From contig NZ_JBEPOC010000001.1 in assembly GCF_040546585.1 (NCBI RefSeq), positions 310,001 through 374,000 of the forward strand: DNA of 64,000 nucleotides. Direction: 5' to 3'. The first letter of the stretch is position 1. Every line of letters begins with the position of its first letter. Below are positions 18,869-28,561 of the stretch, in pieces. The notes under the pieces are model-generated. The model ran no database searches and was not told where the DNA came from. It saw only the letters and a program-made list of their open reading frames with translations. The translations under genes were made by a program, and so were the position numbers. Source of the DNA: Marmoricola sp. OAE513. Its GTDB lineage: Bacteria; Actinomycetota; Actinomycetes; Propionibacteriales; Nocardioidaceae.

Positions 18869-19425
18869 GAGGACTTCTCCGACTTCTCCTCCCGGCCTGC
18901 CAGCGGCACACCGCGCAGCGACTGCAGGATGATCAGTCCGGCCGCGATGTTGATGCAGATGTCGGCGATGTTGAAGATCGGCCAGTTCGGCAGCTCGAGG
19001 AAGTCGATGACGTGCCCCCGCAGCGGACCCGGGTCGCGGAAGAACCGGTCGACCAGGTTGCCGGCGATGCCGGCGATCAGCAGGCCGAAGGCCAGGGTCC
19101 ACAAGGGCGTCCGCACCCGGCGGGCGACGACCAGCACGACGACCAGCGCCACGCAGCCGAAGGCGGAGATCCACGGCGTCATCGAGGTGCCGGTGCTGAA
19201 GGCGGCGCCAGGATTCCTGGTCAGGTGCAGCTGGAGCAACGATCCGATGAAGTGCCGCGGCTCACCGTCGGCGAGACGCTCGACGGCGAGGACCTTGGTG
19301 CCCAGGTCGACCAGCAGGGCGACCAGACCGATGGCGAGGATCGGAACCAGCCGGGAGCCGGAGTCCTCCGTCGGCTGGGGAGACTCCCCGTCGCTGGTTA
19401 GCGACGTTCCTCGCGCTGCTTGCAT
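18865..19425 (-). CDS. lspA: Lipoprotein signal peptidase (signal peptidase II)
   Basis: 186 residues with four membrane helices. Cleaves signal peptides from prolipoproteins such as the two at 1419 and 2195. The catalytic aspartate motifs are present: GNLVDRFF and [12 protein letters not shown] 19425 lies 28 bases inside the upstream zinc-finger gene; no later start retains the N-terminal charged segment. The C-terminal tail is Glu/Lys/Ser-rich. Confidence 0.93.
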   Translation of the reverse strand: MQAARGTSLTSDGESPQPTEDSGSRLVPILAIGLVALLVDLGTKVLAVERLADGEPRHFIGSLLQLHLTRNPGAAFSTGTSMTPWISAFGCVALVVVLVVARRVRTPLWTLAFGLLIAGIAGNLVDRFFRDPGPLRGHVIDFLELPNWPIFNIADICINIAAGLIILQSLRGVPLAGREEKSEKSS

Positions 19426-20414
19426 GTCATGCACATTGTCGCACGCGGGAATGCCATCAACCGATTCTTGCCGATCGGGTTGCCGCACACCTCGCAGACG
19501 CCGTAGGTCTTGTCGGCGATCCGGTCCAGCGCGTGCTCGGACTGCACCAGCATGTCGCGCGCGTTGTTGACGATCGTCATCTCCTGGTCGCGCTCGAACG
19601 TCGCCGAGCCCACGTCCGCGGTGTCGTTGCCGGCACCCTCGCCGCCGCTGGACATCATGTGGGCGAGGTCGCTCTCGACCACGTCGAGCTCGGCCTTCAA
19701 CCGCTTGACGTCGGCACGCAGGGTGTTGCGCACCTCGTTGAGCTCGTCCTTGGTCCAGGGGCTCTCGTCCTCGCGGACGACGAGCTTGGACTTGGAGGTG
19801 GCAGCCTTGATCGGGGCGGCCGTCTTGACCGGGGTCTTCGGGGTCGGCGCAGAAGTCACGGGCGCTACCTTGACAGGTGCCTCCAACTTCGGCGCCACCG
19901 CCTTGCTCGCGGGGGCCTTCTTGGCAGGCGCCGCCTTGGCGGGGGGCGCCTTCTTGACCGGTGCAGCCTTCTTCGCCGGAGCGGTCTTCTTGACCGGCGC
20001 GGCCTTCTTGGTGGGGGCCTTCTTCGGGGGCGCGGCCTTCTTGGCCGGTGCTGCCTTCTTGGCCGGAGCCTTCTTGGCGGGCGCGGCCTTCTTCGCGGGC
20101 GCTGCCTTCTTGGCCGGAGCCTTCTTCGCGGGCGCCGCCTTCTTCGCGGGTGCTGCCTTCTTGGCGGGGGCCTTCTTCGCCGGAGCTGCCTTCTTCGCGG
20201 GCGCGGCCTTCTTGGCCGGTGCTGCCTTCTTGGCCGGAGCCTTCTTCGCGGGCGCCGCCTTCTTCGCGGGCGCCGCCTTCTTGGCCGGAGCCTTCTTCGC
20301 GGGCGCCGCCTTCTTGGCGGGGGCTGCCTTCTTCGCGGGAGCCGCCTTCTTGACCACCTTGCGGGCAGCGGCGCCCGCTCGACTGACCAGCGACTTCTTG
20401 GGTGATGCAGCCAT
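19398..20414 (-). CDS. TraR/DksA-type zinc-finger protein with a histone-like Lys/Ala/Pro repeat tail
   Basis: 338 residues. Residues 22-175 are almost entirely [11 protein letters not shown] repeats, resembling histone H1 or HupB tails and likely to bind DNA or RNA. Residues about 215-300 form a coiled coil ([19 protein letters not shown]). The C-terminus is a four-Cys zinc finger (C307, C310, C328, C331) of the DksA/TraR type. That suggests contact with RNA polymerase, but the acidic tip typical of DksA is not obvious. The ATG at 20414 was chosen because the frame upstream is non-coding in character. Confidence 0.85.
   Translation of the reverse strand: MAASPKKSLVSRAGAAARKVVKKAAPAKKAAPAKKAAPAKKAPAKKAAPAKKAAPAKKAPAKKAAPAKKAAPAKKAAPAKKAPAKKAAPAKKAAPAKKAPAKKAAPAKKAAPAKKAPAKKAAPAKKAAPPKKAPTKKAAPVKKTAPAKKAAPVKKAPPAKAAPAKKAPASKAVAPKLEAPVKVAPVTSAPTPKTPVKTAAPIKAATSKSKLVVREDESPWTKDELNEVRNTLRADVKRLKAELDVVESDLAHMMSSGGEGAGNDTADVGSATFERDQEMTIVNNARDMLVQSEHALDRIADKTYGVCEVCGNPIGKNRLMAFPRATMCMTCKQREERR
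19890..20351 (-). repeat. Coding minisatellite in the TraR/DksA-like gene (51-bp higher-order unit)
   Basis: The protein repeat resolves into a 17-residue unit ([17 protein letters not shown], 51 bp). There are six units over residues 22-135, two of them with an extra six residues. Less regular copies run to residue 175. Length changes in multiples of 6, 5 or 17 residues would keep the frame open, so copy number may vary between strains. Confidence 0.8.
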
Positions 20415-20444
20415 CGCGCTTCGCCCCCATCGGGCTGTAGGAAA

Positions 20445-20460
20445 TATGACGTAGGTCATA
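20445..20460. promoter_or_regulatory. Palindrome TATGAC-N4-GTCATA between the zinc-finger gene and ileS
   Basis: A perfect 6-bp inverted repeat with a 4-bp spacer, 31 bases upstream of the zinc-finger gene start. It is a candidate operator. It could also be part of the minus-strand -10 region. Confidence 0.35.
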
Positions 20461-20561
20461 ACCAGGTGGGCGCGAGGATATGTCCCTGCGCCAGAGCCTT
20501 CAACTCGCCATTCCGTGAATCCCGGATGATTCCGCACGGGTTCCTCTGGCAGAATGGACCC

Positions 20562-20773
20562 GCTGCACGGCATCGATGGGGCCATCACCCCGGAGCCGCC
20601 GGAAGAAACGCCCCGATCAGCACCGGGGCGGACTAGAACCGGCAGCAGCAGACGAAGAGCGGGTCGGCACCGACGTACGAGCGTCAGCCGGCCAAGGAGG
20701 GTGGTACCGCGGGAGCCGGAACGGCGCTCGTCCCTTCGGTTGGACTCGAGAAGACCTCCGAAGGACGAACACC
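20562..20773 (+). promoter_or_regulatory. T-box leader of ileS
   Basis: The leader contains the T-box core AAGGAGGGTGGTACCGCG at 20694-20711, which binds the tRNA acceptor end. A hairpin CGCCCCG/CGGGGCG lies at 20609-20630 with ATC in its loop, and another stem-loop at 20578-20591 also shows ATC; either could present the Ile specifier. A CAGAAT -10 lies at 20550-20555. Actinobacterial ileS T-boxes act on translation, and here the 3' part can pair with the region just before the GTG start. Uncharged tRNA-Ile should raise IleS synthesis. Confidence 0.88.
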
Positions 20774-23700
20774 GTGAACCAGTACCGCCCCGTTGCCCCC
20801 CAGGTCGACCTGCCCGCCCTCGAGCGCGGCGTTCTGGACCTCTGGGCCGAGCAGAAGACCTTCGAGCAGTCGGTCGCGCTGACCCGCGACGGTGAGCCGT
20901 GGACCTTCTTCGAGGGCCCGCCGACCGCCAACGGCATGCCGGGCACCCACCACATCGAGGCCCGGGTCTTCAAGGACCTGTTCCCGAGGTTCCACACCAT
21001 GCGTGGCCGGTACGTCGTCCGCAAGGCCGGCTGGGACTGCCACGGCCTGCCCGTCGAGCTCGCCGTCGAGAAGGAGCTGGGTTTCTCCGGCAAGGGCGAC
21101 ATCGAGGCGTTCGGCGTCGCCGAGTTCAACGACCGCTGCCGCGAGTCGGTGACCCGCCACGTCGGCGCCTTCGAGCAGATGACCGAGCGGATGGGCTACT
21201 GGGTCGACACCGAGGACCCCTACCGGACCATGGACTCCTCCTACGTCGAGTCGGTCTGGTGGGCCCTGCAGCAGATCCACGGCAAGGGCCTGCTGGTCGA
21301 GGACTACCGCGTCGCGCCGTACTGCCCGCGGTGCGGCACGGGACTCTCGGACCACGAGCTCGCCCAGGGCTACGAGACCGTGACCGACCCGTCGGTCTAC
21401 GTCCGGTTCGCCCTGACCAGTGGACCGTGGGAGGGCGCGGACCTCCTCGTCTGGACGACGACGCCGTGGACGCTGGTCTCCAACACCGCCGTCGCGGTGA
21501 ACCCGGAGGTCGACTACGTCCTGGCCGAGACGGCATCCGATTCGGCGGGCCGCAAGGTCGTCGTCGCCCGCCCGCTGCTCGACGCCGTGCTGGGTGAAGA
21601 CCACACGGAGATCGCCTCGATCACCGGCCGCGAGATGGAGCGCTGGAGCTACCAGCGGCCCTTCGAGATCGTCGACTTCCCCAGCGAGGCACACTTCGTC
21701 GTCCTCGCCGACTACGTCACCACCGAGGACGGCACCGGCCTGGTGCACCAGTCCCCCGCGTTCGGCGCCGACGACATGGCGGTCTGCAAGTCCTACGGCC
21801 TGCCGGTGGTCAACCCGGTGAACCCGGACGGCCACTTCGCCGACGACGTCCCGCTGGTCGGCGGCCAGTTCTTCCGGCACGCCAATGCCGACCTGACCGC
21901 GGACCTCGAGAGCCGCGACCTGCTGTTCAGGCACGTCGCCTACGAGCACAGCTACCCGCACTGCTGGCGCTGCCACACCGCGCTGCTCTACTACGCACAG
22001 CCGTCCTGGTACGTCCGCACCACGGCCGTCAAGGACGCACTGCTGCGGGAGAACGAGGGCACCAACTGGTTCCCCGAGACGATCCAGTGGGGCCGGTACG
22101 GCGACTGGCTGAACAACAACATCGACTGGGCGCTCTCCCGCAGCCGGTACTGGGGCACGCCGCTGCCGATCTGGCGCTGCACCGAGGGGCACCAGACGTG
22201 CGTCGGTTCGCTGGCCGAGCTGTCCGGGCTCACCGGGACCGACCAGTCCGAGCTCGACCCGCACCGCCCGTACGTCGACGCGATCACCTTCGCCTGCCCG
22301 TCGGAGAACCAAGGAGCGGTCTGCGGTGCCCTGTCGACGCGCGTTCCGGAGGTGATCGACGCGTGGTTCGACTCGGGCTCGATGCCGTTCGCGCAGTGGG
22401 GCTACCCGCACGTCGAGGGCTCGAAGGAGAAGTTCGAGGCGGCCTACCCCGCCGACTTCATCTGTGAGGCGATCGACCAGACCCGCGGCTGGTTCTACAC
22501 GCTGATGGCGGTCGGCACGACGGTCTTCGACCAGTCCTCATACAAGAACGTGCTCTGCCTGGGGCACATCCTCGCCGAGGACGGCCGCAAGATGAGCAAG
22601 CACCTCGGCAACATCCTCGAACCGATCCCGTTGATGGACGAGCACGGCGCCGACGCCGTGCGCTGGTTCATGGCCTGCTCGGGATCGCCCTGGTCGGCCC
22701 GCCGCGTCGGGCACGCCTCCATCCAGGAGACCGTGCGCAAGGTGCTCCTGACCTACTGGAACTCGGTGGCCTTCCACGTGCTGTACGCGCGCACGGCCGG
22801 CTGGACGCCGGGCACCGGCGACGCACCCGCCGTGCAGGACCGGCCGGTCCTGGACCGCTGGCTGCACGCGGAGACGGCCAGCCTGGTCGTCGAGGTGACG
22901 GCGGCGTACGAGCGGTTCGACACCCAGCGGATCGGCAACCTGCTCGGCCAGTTCGTCGACGACCTGTCCAACTGGTACGTGCGTCGCTCGCGACGCCGCT
23001 TCTGGGACGGCGACGCGGGCGCGCTGCAGACCCTGCACGACACCCTGGAGACGCTGACGAAGCTGATGGCGCCGCTGGTGCCGTTCATCACCGAGCAGGT
23101 CTGGCAGGACCTGGTCGTGCCCGTCACGCCGGACGCGCCGTCCTCGGTGCACCTGGCCTCCTGGCCGACCCCGGTCCCCGAGGACGTCGACGCCGACCTG
23201 TCCGCCGGGGTGGCGATCGCCCGTCGCCTGGTCGAGCTGGGCCGTGCCGCCCGCGCCGACGCGAAGGTGCGCACCCGCCAGCCGCTGCGGCGGGCCCTCG
23301 TCGGGACGGCCGCCTTCGAGCGGCTCACCGACGAGCTGCGGGCCGAGGTCGCCGACGAGCTCAACCTCGGCGCGATCGAGCCGCTCAGCGCCGCCGGTGC
23401 CGACCTGGTCGACCACTCCGCGAAGGGCAACTTCCGCGCGCTGGGCAAGCGGTTCGCCAAGGAGACCCCGACGGTGGCCGCCGCCATCGCCGAGTCCGAC
23501 GCCAGTGCGCTGGCCGCCGCGATCGCGGCGGACGGTCGTGCGACGGTCGACGTGAACGGGACGCCGACAGAGGTGCTCGCCGACGAGGTGATCATCTCCG
23601 AGCGTCCGCGCGAGGGCTGGTCGGTCGTCAACGAGCAGGGCGAGACGGTGGCGCTGGACCTCGAGCTCACCGAGGACCTGGTCCGTGCCGGCCTGGCACG

Positions 23701-23926
23701 CGAGGTGATCCGGATGGTGCAGGAAGCGCGCAAGAACAGCGGCTTCGAGGTCTCTGACCGGATCACGCTCACCTGGTCCGCCTCCGGCGACCTGGCTGCG
23801 GCGGTCGCCGAGCACGCCGACCTGATCGCCGGCGAGGTGCTGGCCACCACGATGACCGCGGGCGAAGCCCCGCTGACGTTCAGCGACGACGAGCTCGGCT
23901 TCGCGTTCTCCGTCGCCAAGGTCTGA
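20774..23926 (+). CDS. ileS: Isoleucyl-tRNA synthetase
   Basis: 1050 residues. Charges tRNA-Ile with isoleucine and edits valine. The HIGH-type motif is GTHHIE (57-62) and the KMSKS motif is KMSKH at 606-610. The sequence style (PPTANGMPGTHHIEARVFKD) is that of the eukaryote-like IleRS clade found in actinobacteria, often linked to low mupirocin sensitivity; that is family knowledge, not tested here. GTG 20774 follows the T-box, whereas in-frame ATGs upstream lie inside the RNA leader. Confidence 0.96.
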   Translation: MNQYRPVAPQVDLPALERGVLDLWAEQKTFEQSVALTRDGEPWTFFEGPPTANGMPGTHHIEARVFKDLFPRFHTMRGRYVVRKAGWDCHGLPVELAVEKELGFSGKGDIEAFGVAEFNDRCRESVTRHVGAFEQMTERMGYWVDTEDPYRTMDSSYVESVWWALQQIHGKGLLVEDYRVAPYCPRCGTGLSDHELAQGYETVTDPSVYVRFALTSGPWEGADLLVWTTTPWTLVSNTAVAVNPEVDYVLAETASDSAGRKVVVARPLLDAVLGEDHTEIASITGREMERWSYQRPFEIVDFPSEAHFVVLADYVTTEDGTGLVHQSPAFGADDMAVCKSYGLPVVNPVNPDGHFADDVPLVGGQFFRHANADLTADLESRDLLFRHVAYEHSYPHCWRCHTALLYYAQPSWYVRTTAVKDALLRENEGTNWFPETIQWGRYGDWLNNNIDWALSRSRYWGTPLPIWRCTEGHQTCVGSLAELSGLTGTDQSELDPHRPYVDAITFACPSENQGAVCGALSTRVPEVIDAWFDSGSMPFAQWGYPHVEGSKEKFEAAYPADFICEAIDQTRGWFYTLMAVGTTVFDQSSYKNVLCLGHILAEDGRKMSKHLGNILEPIPLMDEHGADAVRWFMACSGSPWSARRVGHASIQETVRKVLLTYWNSVAFHVLYARTAGWTPGTGDAPAVQDRPVLDRWLHAETASLVVEVTAAYERFDTQRIGNLLGQFVDDLSNWYVRRSRRRFWDGDAGALQTLHDTLETLTKLMAPLVPFITEQVWQDLVVPVTPDAPSSVHLASWPTPVPEDVDADLSAGVAIARRLVELGRAARADAKVRTRQPLRRALVGTAAFERLTDELRAEVADELNLGAIEPLSAAGADLVDHSAKGNFRALGKRFAKETPTVAAAIAESDASALAAAIAADGRATVDVNGTPTEVLADEVIISERPREGWSVVNEQGETVALDLELTEDLVRAGLAREVIRMVQEARKNSGFEVSDRITLTWSASGDLAAAVAEHADLIAGEVLATTMTAGEAPLTFSDDELGFAFSVAKV

Positions 23927-23940
23927 CCCGGACAGGAACG

Positions 23941-23978
23941 ACGAACGGCGCCTCTCCCGGAGGAGAGGCGCCGTTCGT
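23941..23978. terminator. Strong bidirectional terminator between ileS and wag31
   Basis: A perfect 17-bp stem with a 4-base loop: arm ACGAACGGCGCCTCTCC at 23941-23957 and its complement at 23962-23978. It lies between two convergent genes and can serve both. Confidence 0.85.
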
Positions 23979-24030
23979 GCTACGTGCTGTGCTTGTCAGC
24001 GCTGCGAGACGTGGTGCAGCGCAACGCTGA

Positions 24031-24780
24031 TCAGTCGTCGGCGTCTTCGCCGAGGATGGACCGCAGACGCTTGGGAGCGTGCTCGATCTGACCGACGGGC
24101 GGGAGACCGCCACCGGTCTGGGTCGAGCCGTCGAGCGCCTCGAGCTGCTGGGTGAAGTAGCTCTTCAGGCGACTGCGGTACTCGCGCTCGAACGAACGGA
24201 GGCCCTCGATCTCGCCGTTGAGGTTCTCCTTCTCCTTCTCGAGGTTGCCGAAGATCTCCTTGCGGCGGGCCTCGGTCTCGGAGTCGAGCATGGCGGCACG
24301 GGTGCGGGCGTCGGACTCGAGCCGGTCGGTCTTGGCCTTGGTCTCGGCCTCGAGGCGCTCGGCCTTCGTGCGGGCGGCACCGACGATCTTGTCGGCCTCG
24401 TCCTTCGCGTCACCGACGAGCTCGTCAGCGTTGCGGGTCGCGATCTCGAGCAGCCGGGCAGCAGCGCTGGAGGCGTCGGCGACCGTGCTGACCTTGAACT
24501 CCTGGACCGGAGCAGCGGCGACCGGGGCGGGCGGCGGCGGTGCGATCGGCTCGGGGGCCTTCTCGAAGACCGGCTCGGGCGGCAGCGGCGCAGCAACCGG
24601 GGCGGCACCGCTCTGGGCGGCGCTCAGCTTGGCTCGGAGGTCGTCGTTCTCCTTGTTCAGGCGCTCCAACTCAGCCTCGACCTCGTCGAGGAACTGGTCG
24701 ACCTCACCCATGTCGTAGCCCTCACGGAGCCGGACCGGAGTAAAGCGCTTGTTGCTCACGTCCTCAGGCGTCAGCGGCAT
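24031..24780 (-). CDS. wag31: DivIVA-domain polar growth protein Wag31
   Basis: 249 residues. Recruits the elongation machinery to cell poles and septa and senses membrane curvature. The N-terminal DivIVA domain (MPLTPEDVSNKRFTPVRLREGYDMGEVDQFLDEVE) is followed by coiled coil, a Pro/Ala-rich linker (about 66-97) and a second long coiled coil to the C-terminus. The ATG at 24780 gives the conserved MPLTPEDV start. It is the distal gene of the division cluster, with its own intergenic region (24781-24903). Confidence 0.96.
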   Translation of the reverse strand: MPLTPEDVSNKRFTPVRLREGYDMGEVDQFLDEVEAELERLNKENDDLRAKLSAAQSGAAPVAAPLPPEPVFEKAPEPIAPPPPAPVAAAPVQEFKVSTVADASSAAARLLEIATRNADELVGDAKDEADKIVGAARTKAERLEAETKAKTDRLESDARTRAAMLDSETEARRKEIFGNLEKEKENLNGEIEGLRSFEREYRSRLKSYFTQQLEALDGSTQTGGGLPPVGQIEHAPKRLRSILGEDADD

Positions 24781-24903
24781 GACCTCACCCATTCTTCGTT
24801 AGTCGGACAAACACGATCTTGTTAAGCACGGTGCTGTTGAACAATAGCGGGTTGGGCGATCTGCGGCATTCTCGGCATCTCGTCCGGTGGAGCCAGCGCG
24901 GCC

Positions 24904-25194
24904 TCAGACCCAGATCGCTGCGTTGATCGCCAGCAGGATGTAGCAGACCACCAGGACCAGCAGGACGCTCAGGTCCAGGGCCACCGGACCGATCCGGATG
25001 GGTTTGAAGATCCTGCGGAATGCCAGGATCGGCGGGTCGGTGATGGTGAACACCGTCTCGAGGGCGACCAGGGCGGCACCGCGGGGTTCCCAGCTGCGCG
25101 CGAAACTCTGGACCATCTCGAAGACGAGGCGGACGAAGACGAGGCCGATGAAGGCCCAGAGCACGAAGGCGATCGTGCTCCCGACAGGATTCAT
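24904..25194 (-). CDS. YggT family membrane protein
   Basis: 96 residues with hydrophobic helices at about 6-28 and 74-93 and the family core PPILAFRRIFKPIRIG between them. YggT proteins are small conserved integral membrane proteins. In Gram-positives they sit between sepF and divIVA, as here, and are suspected to influence division or turgor. It starts 7 bases after the sepF stop. Confidence 0.88.
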   Translation of the reverse strand: MNPVGSTIAFVLWAFIGLVFVRLVFEMVQSFARSWEPRGAALVALETVFTITDPPILAFRRIFKPIRIGPVALDLSVLLVLVVCYILLAINAAIWV

Positions 25195-25201
25195 CGCGGG
25201 A

Positions 25202-25687
25202 TCAGCTCTGGTTGAAGAAGCCGCCCTGTTCGATGAGCTCCTTCTCCTCGGCGCCGATCTCGATGTTCGGCGGGGAGAGCAGGAAGACCTTGCTGGTCAC
25301 GCGCTCGATCGAACCACGGACCGCGAAGATCAGACCGGCGGCGAAGTCGACGAGGCGCTTGGCGTCCTCGTCGGCCATCTCGGACAGGTTCATGATGACC
25401 GGGATGCCGTCGCGGAAGTTCTCGCCGATGACCCGGGCCTCGTTGTAGGTGCGCGGGTGCAGCGTCGTGATCCTGGACAGCGGCGCCGCGGCACGGGCCG
25501 GCGCTGCCGCCGGGGCGGGTGCCGCCGGCGCCGGGCGACGACGCTCGGAGATGTTGGAGACGGCACGGGTCGTCTCGGGTGCACGACGAGCGGGCTCGTC
25601 GTACGCGTTGTCGAGCTCGGCGTAGTCGCCGTCGGCGTCCTCGAGCAGTCCGAGGTAGACGCCCATCTTTCGCATCGCGCCGCTCAT
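25202..25687 (-). CDS. sepF: Cell division protein SepF
   Basis: 161 residues. A membrane-binding FtsZ anchor; in actinobacteria, which lack FtsA, it is the main one. An N-terminal amphipathic helix ([13 protein letters not shown]) is followed by a Pro/Ala-rich linker (about 50-75) and the C-terminal SepF domain that binds the FtsZ tail ([27 protein letters not shown]). ATG 25687 has AGGAAGAGG upstream. FtsZ, its partner, is encoded three genes upstream. Confidence 0.95.
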   Translation of the reverse strand: MSGAMRKMGVYLGLLEDADGDYAELDNAYDEPARRAPETTRAVSNISERRRPAPAAPAPAAAPARAAAPLSRITTLHPRTYNEARVIGENFRDGIPVIMNLSEMADEDAKRLVDFAAGLIFAVRGSIERVTSKVFLLSPPNIEIGAEEKELIEQGGFFNQS

Positions 25688-25758
25688 GAATCCTCTTCCT
25701 CTACGCCTGTTCCGACCCGGGTGGGACTGGAGTTGCTTGTGTGTCCTGTTTGTTGAGA

Positions 25759-26457
25759 TTAGTGGATCGAGGGCCTCGAACCGAGGACCGACGAGCCAAT
25801 GCGCACGTGTGTCGCGCCGTATTTCACGGCGTGCTCCAGGTCGCCGCTCATCCCGGCGGAGACGACGGTCGCCCCGGGATGGTCGCGGCGCAGCTCGGCC
25901 GAGATCGCAGCGAGCCGCTCGAAGGCTGGCGCCGGCGGTTCCCCGAGCGGGGCGACCGCCATCACGCCGCGCAGGCGCAGTGCCGAGGACGCCGCGATCG
26001 CGTCGGCGACCGCCGCCACCGCGCTCGCGTCGGCGCCACCGCGGCCGCTCGCGCCCGGCGGGTCCAGGCTGACCTGGACCAGGCACCCGACCTCGCGACC
26101 TGCCTGCTGGGCACCGCGGTCGAGCGCGCCGACGAGCTTGACCCGGTCCACCGATTCCACGGTGCTCGCGTACGCCGCGATCGCGGCCGCCTTGTTGCTC
26201 TGGATCGAGCCGATGAAGTGCCAGTCCAGCCCGAGGTCGGCGCACTCGGCGGCCTTGGCCTGCGCCTCCTGGTGCCGGTTCTCCCCCACCGCGGTGACAC
26301 CGAGGTCAGCGAGGATCCGTACGTCGGACGCCGGGAAGTACTTGGTCACCACGACGAGCTGGACGCCGCCGGCGGGGCGACCGGCTGCGGTCTCGGCATC
26401 GGTGATGCGGGTGCGCACCGCGGCGAGGTTCGCCGCGAGCTCCTCGGCGCGGCTCAT
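25759..26457 (-). CDS. Pyridoxal phosphate homeostasis protein (YggS/PLPBP family)
   Basis: 232 residues, a single-domain PLP-binding TIM barrel with the PLP lysine at K39 (VVVTKYFPA). [10 protein letters not shown] and the C-terminal [27 protein letters not shown] are family hallmarks. It buffers free PLP and amino-acid pools rather than catalysing a defined reaction. The ATG overlaps the pgeF stop by four bases. Position between pgeF and sepF is the conserved Gram-positive arrangement. Confidence 0.93.
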   Translation of the reverse strand: MSRAEELAANLAAVRTRITDAETAAGRPAGGVQLVVVTKYFPASDVRILADLGVTAVGENRHQEAQAKAAECADLGLDWHFIGSIQSNKAAAIAAYASTVESVDRVKLVGALDRGAQQAGREVGCLVQVSLDPPGASGRGGADASAVAAVADAIAASSALRLRGVMAVAPLGEPPAPAFERLAAISAELRRDHPGATVVSAGMSGDLEHAVKYGATHVRIGSSVLGSRPSIH

Positions 26458-27173
26458 CGGCGTACCCGGACGACGCCGGCCAGCCGGCCGGCTCCGACCC
26501 CGTCGCGACGGTAGGAGTAGAGCGACGGAGTCTCGAGCGTGCAGACCTCCAGCGCCGTGACCTCCACCCCGTCACGTTCGAGCTGGGCGCGGACCCCTGC
26601 TCCGAGGTCGAGGGCAGGAGTCCCCCAGCTCGTGGTGCCGACCGCCTCGGGGACCGAGCCGCCGACCGCGTCCCGCATGGCCTGGGGCACCTCGTAGCAG
26701 CGCCCGCAGATGTGCGGACCGATCCAGGCCTTGATCGCGGTTGCACCCCGGGCACGCATCCGGGCGACCGTGGCCGGGACGACGCCCCGCTCCATGCCGA
26801 GCCGCCCGGCGTGCGCGACTCCGATCACGCCGTTGCCGGGATCGGCCAGGACGACCGGGACGCAGTCCGCAGCCCGGACCATCAGCGTCACGCCCGGCTC
26901 CGTGGCGACCACCCCGTCCGCGTCAGGTCGTACGGCGAACCCCGCAGCGGTGGCCACGACGACGTCGGCGCCGTGCACCTGGTGCAGGTCCGCCAGCACG
27001 TCGCCGGGCGCGAAGTCCGCCAGCAGGATCCGGTGGTTCTCGGCACGGACGTCCGGGTCGTCACCGCCCTCGACGGCCAGGTTCAGCTCGTCGTACGGAA
27101 CGCCGCTGACCCCGCCGTACCTGTCCGTGAAGGCCAGGTCGACGGGGCCGAGCGATGTTCTGTGGAGGTACAC
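26454..27173 (-). CDS. pgeF: Peptidoglycan editing factor, laccase-domain family (YlmD/PgeF)
   Basis: 239 residues. A copper- or zinc-binding polyphenol-oxidase-like fold; in E. coli the homologue removes wrongly incorporated residues from peptidoglycan precursors. Metal-site motifs: HQVHG, AADCVPV, GVAHAG and the Cys-containing GPHICGRCYEV. Where many homologues have HAGWRG this one has HAGRLGM. It lies 27 bases downstream of ftsZ. Confidence 0.9.
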   Translation of the reverse strand: MYLHRTSLGPVDLAFTDRYGGVSGVPYDELNLAVEGGDDPDVRAENHRILLADFAPGDVLADLHQVHGADVVVATAAGFAVRPDADGVVATEPGVTLMVRAADCVPVVLADPGNGVIGVAHAGRLGMERGVVPATVARMRARGATAIKAWIGPHICGRCYEVPQAMRDAVGGSVPEAVGTTSWGTPALDLGAGVRAQLERDGVEVTALEVCTLETPSLYSYRRDGVGAGRLAGVVRVRR

Positions 27174-27200
27174 CAGGGACCGTGCCAGGAACCGGGTGTT

Positions 27201-28370
27201 CTACTTCAGGAAGTCGGGCACGTCGAGGTCGTCCTGGAAGTCGACGTTCTGCGTCGTCGGCGTGGCCGCGACCGTGACCGGCTCCTTGTGGCTGACCGGG
27301 GTGGACGCGGCACGACGCTCCTCGACCATCGCGCGAGCAGCCTCCCGGGTCTCCTCCTGGGTCTGGGTCTTGATCGGCGGGACCGGACGACGCAGGCCCG
27401 GGGCGTCCTCGCGACGCTTCGGGCGACCGCCCTCGAACCCGGCGGCGATGACGGTGACCCGCACCTCGTCGCCGAGGGCGTCGTCGATGGTGGCACCGAA
27501 GATGATGTTCGCCTCCGGGTGCACGGCGTCGGCCACCATCGCCGCCGCCTCGTTGATCTCGAAGAGTCCGAGGTCCGAACCACCGGCGATGGAGAGCAGC
27601 ACGCCCTGAGCGCCGTCGATCGACTCCTCGAGCAGCGGCGAGGAGACGGCGAGCTCGGCGGCCTCGACCGCACGGTTCTCGCCACGGGCCGAGCCGATGC
27701 CCATCAGCGCGGAGCCGGCGTTCGACATCACGGACTTCACGTCGGCGAAGTCGAGGTTGATCAGCCCGGGGGTGGTGATCAGGTCGGTGATGCCCGAGAC
27801 GCCCTGCAGCAGGACCTGGTCGGCCTGCTTGAAGGCGTCCAGCATGCTGACGTTGCGATCGGCGATCGAGAGCAGCTTGTCGTTCGGGATGACGATCAGC
27901 GTGTCGACCTCCTCGCGGAGGTTGGCGATGCCCTCCTCGGCCGAGGTCGAGCGGCGCCGCCCCTCGAAGGCGAACGGACGGGTGACGACACCGATGGTCA
28001 GCGCGCCGAGCGAGCGGGCGATCTTGGCGACCACGGGGGCGCCACCGGTGCCGGTGCCGCCACCCTCGCCGGCCGTCACGAACACCATGTCGGCGCCCTT
28101 GATGACCTCCTCGATCTCGTCCGCGTGGTCCTCCGCGGCGCGCGCGCCCACGTCGGGGTTCGCGCCGGCGCCGAGGCCGCGGGTGAGCTCGCGGCCGATG
28201 TCCAGCTTGACGTCGGCGTCGCTCATCAGCAGTGCCTGCGCGTCGGTGTTGATGGCGATGAACTCAACGCCGCGCAGCCCGACCTCGATCATCCGGTTGA
28301 CTGCGTTGACGCCGCCGCCGCCGATACCGACGACCTTGATCACGGCCAGGTAGTTCTGCGGTGCTGCCAT
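27201..28370 (-). CDS. ftsZ: Cell division protein FtsZ
   Basis: 389 residues. Tubulin-like GTPase that forms the Z ring. The GTP-binding signature GGGTGTG is at 103-109 and the T7-loop region [11 protein letters not shown] near residue 205. A variable linker is followed by the C-terminal partner-binding peptide DLDVPDFLK. The start gives [20 protein letters not shown], matching family starts. It has its own promoter region (28371-28561) besides read-through from ftsQ. Confidence 0.98.
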   Translation of the reverse strand: MAAPQNYLAVIKVVGIGGGGVNAVNRMIEVGLRGVEFIAINTDAQALLMSDADVKLDIGRELTRGLGAGANPDVGARAAEDHADEIEEVIKGADMVFVTAGEGGGTGTGGAPVVAKIARSLGALTIGVVTRPFAFEGRRRSTSAEEGIANLREEVDTLIVIPNDKLLSIADRNVSMLDAFKQADQVLLQGVSGITDLITTPGLINLDFADVKSVMSNAGSALMGIGSARGENRAVEAAELAVSSPLLEESIDGAQGVLLSIAGGSDLGLFEINEAAAMVADAVHPEANIIFGATIDDALGDEVRVTVIAAGFEGGRPKRREDAPGLRRPVPPIKTQTQEETREAARAMVEERRAASTPVSHKEPVTVAATPTTQNVDFQDDLDVPDFLK

Positions 28371-28426
28371 GGCGGGTGCCCTTCTCGAACGTGGTGGGAA
28401 ATCCTGTCCGGACCGGCTGGGGAACC

Positions 28427-28460
28427 TTAACCCTCTAGTGGAGAGTTAATGTTATGTCAA
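28427..28460 (-). promoter_or_regulatory. ftsZ promoter with overlapping palindrome
   Basis: On the minus strand TTGACA (28460-28455) is followed 17 bases later by TAGAGG (28437-28432). An inverted repeat with 9-base arms and one mismatch (TTAACCCTC 28427-28435 and GAGAGTTAA 28441-28449) covers the -10 and spacer, suggesting a bound regulator. It lies about 60 bases before the ftsZ ATG. Confidence 0.6.
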
Positions 28461-28561
28461 CCTGCGACCGTTCGAACAACGTAGGCAACGCGGACCCGAG
28501 TTCTGCGGCAACACGCCCGGAGCGGCGGAACTTCTTGCAGAGATGACGAAAGTCGGTGCGG

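Noticed and set aside
19925-20355. Regular DNA repeats resembling a CRISPR array or satellite
   Set aside because: Repeats are contiguous, in frame and encode KKAAPA units; there are no unique spacers.
28469-28480. GTTCGAAC palindrome upstream of ftsZ as an SOS box
   Set aside because: The half-sites are in the wrong orientation and lack the four-base spacer of CGAACN4GTTCG.
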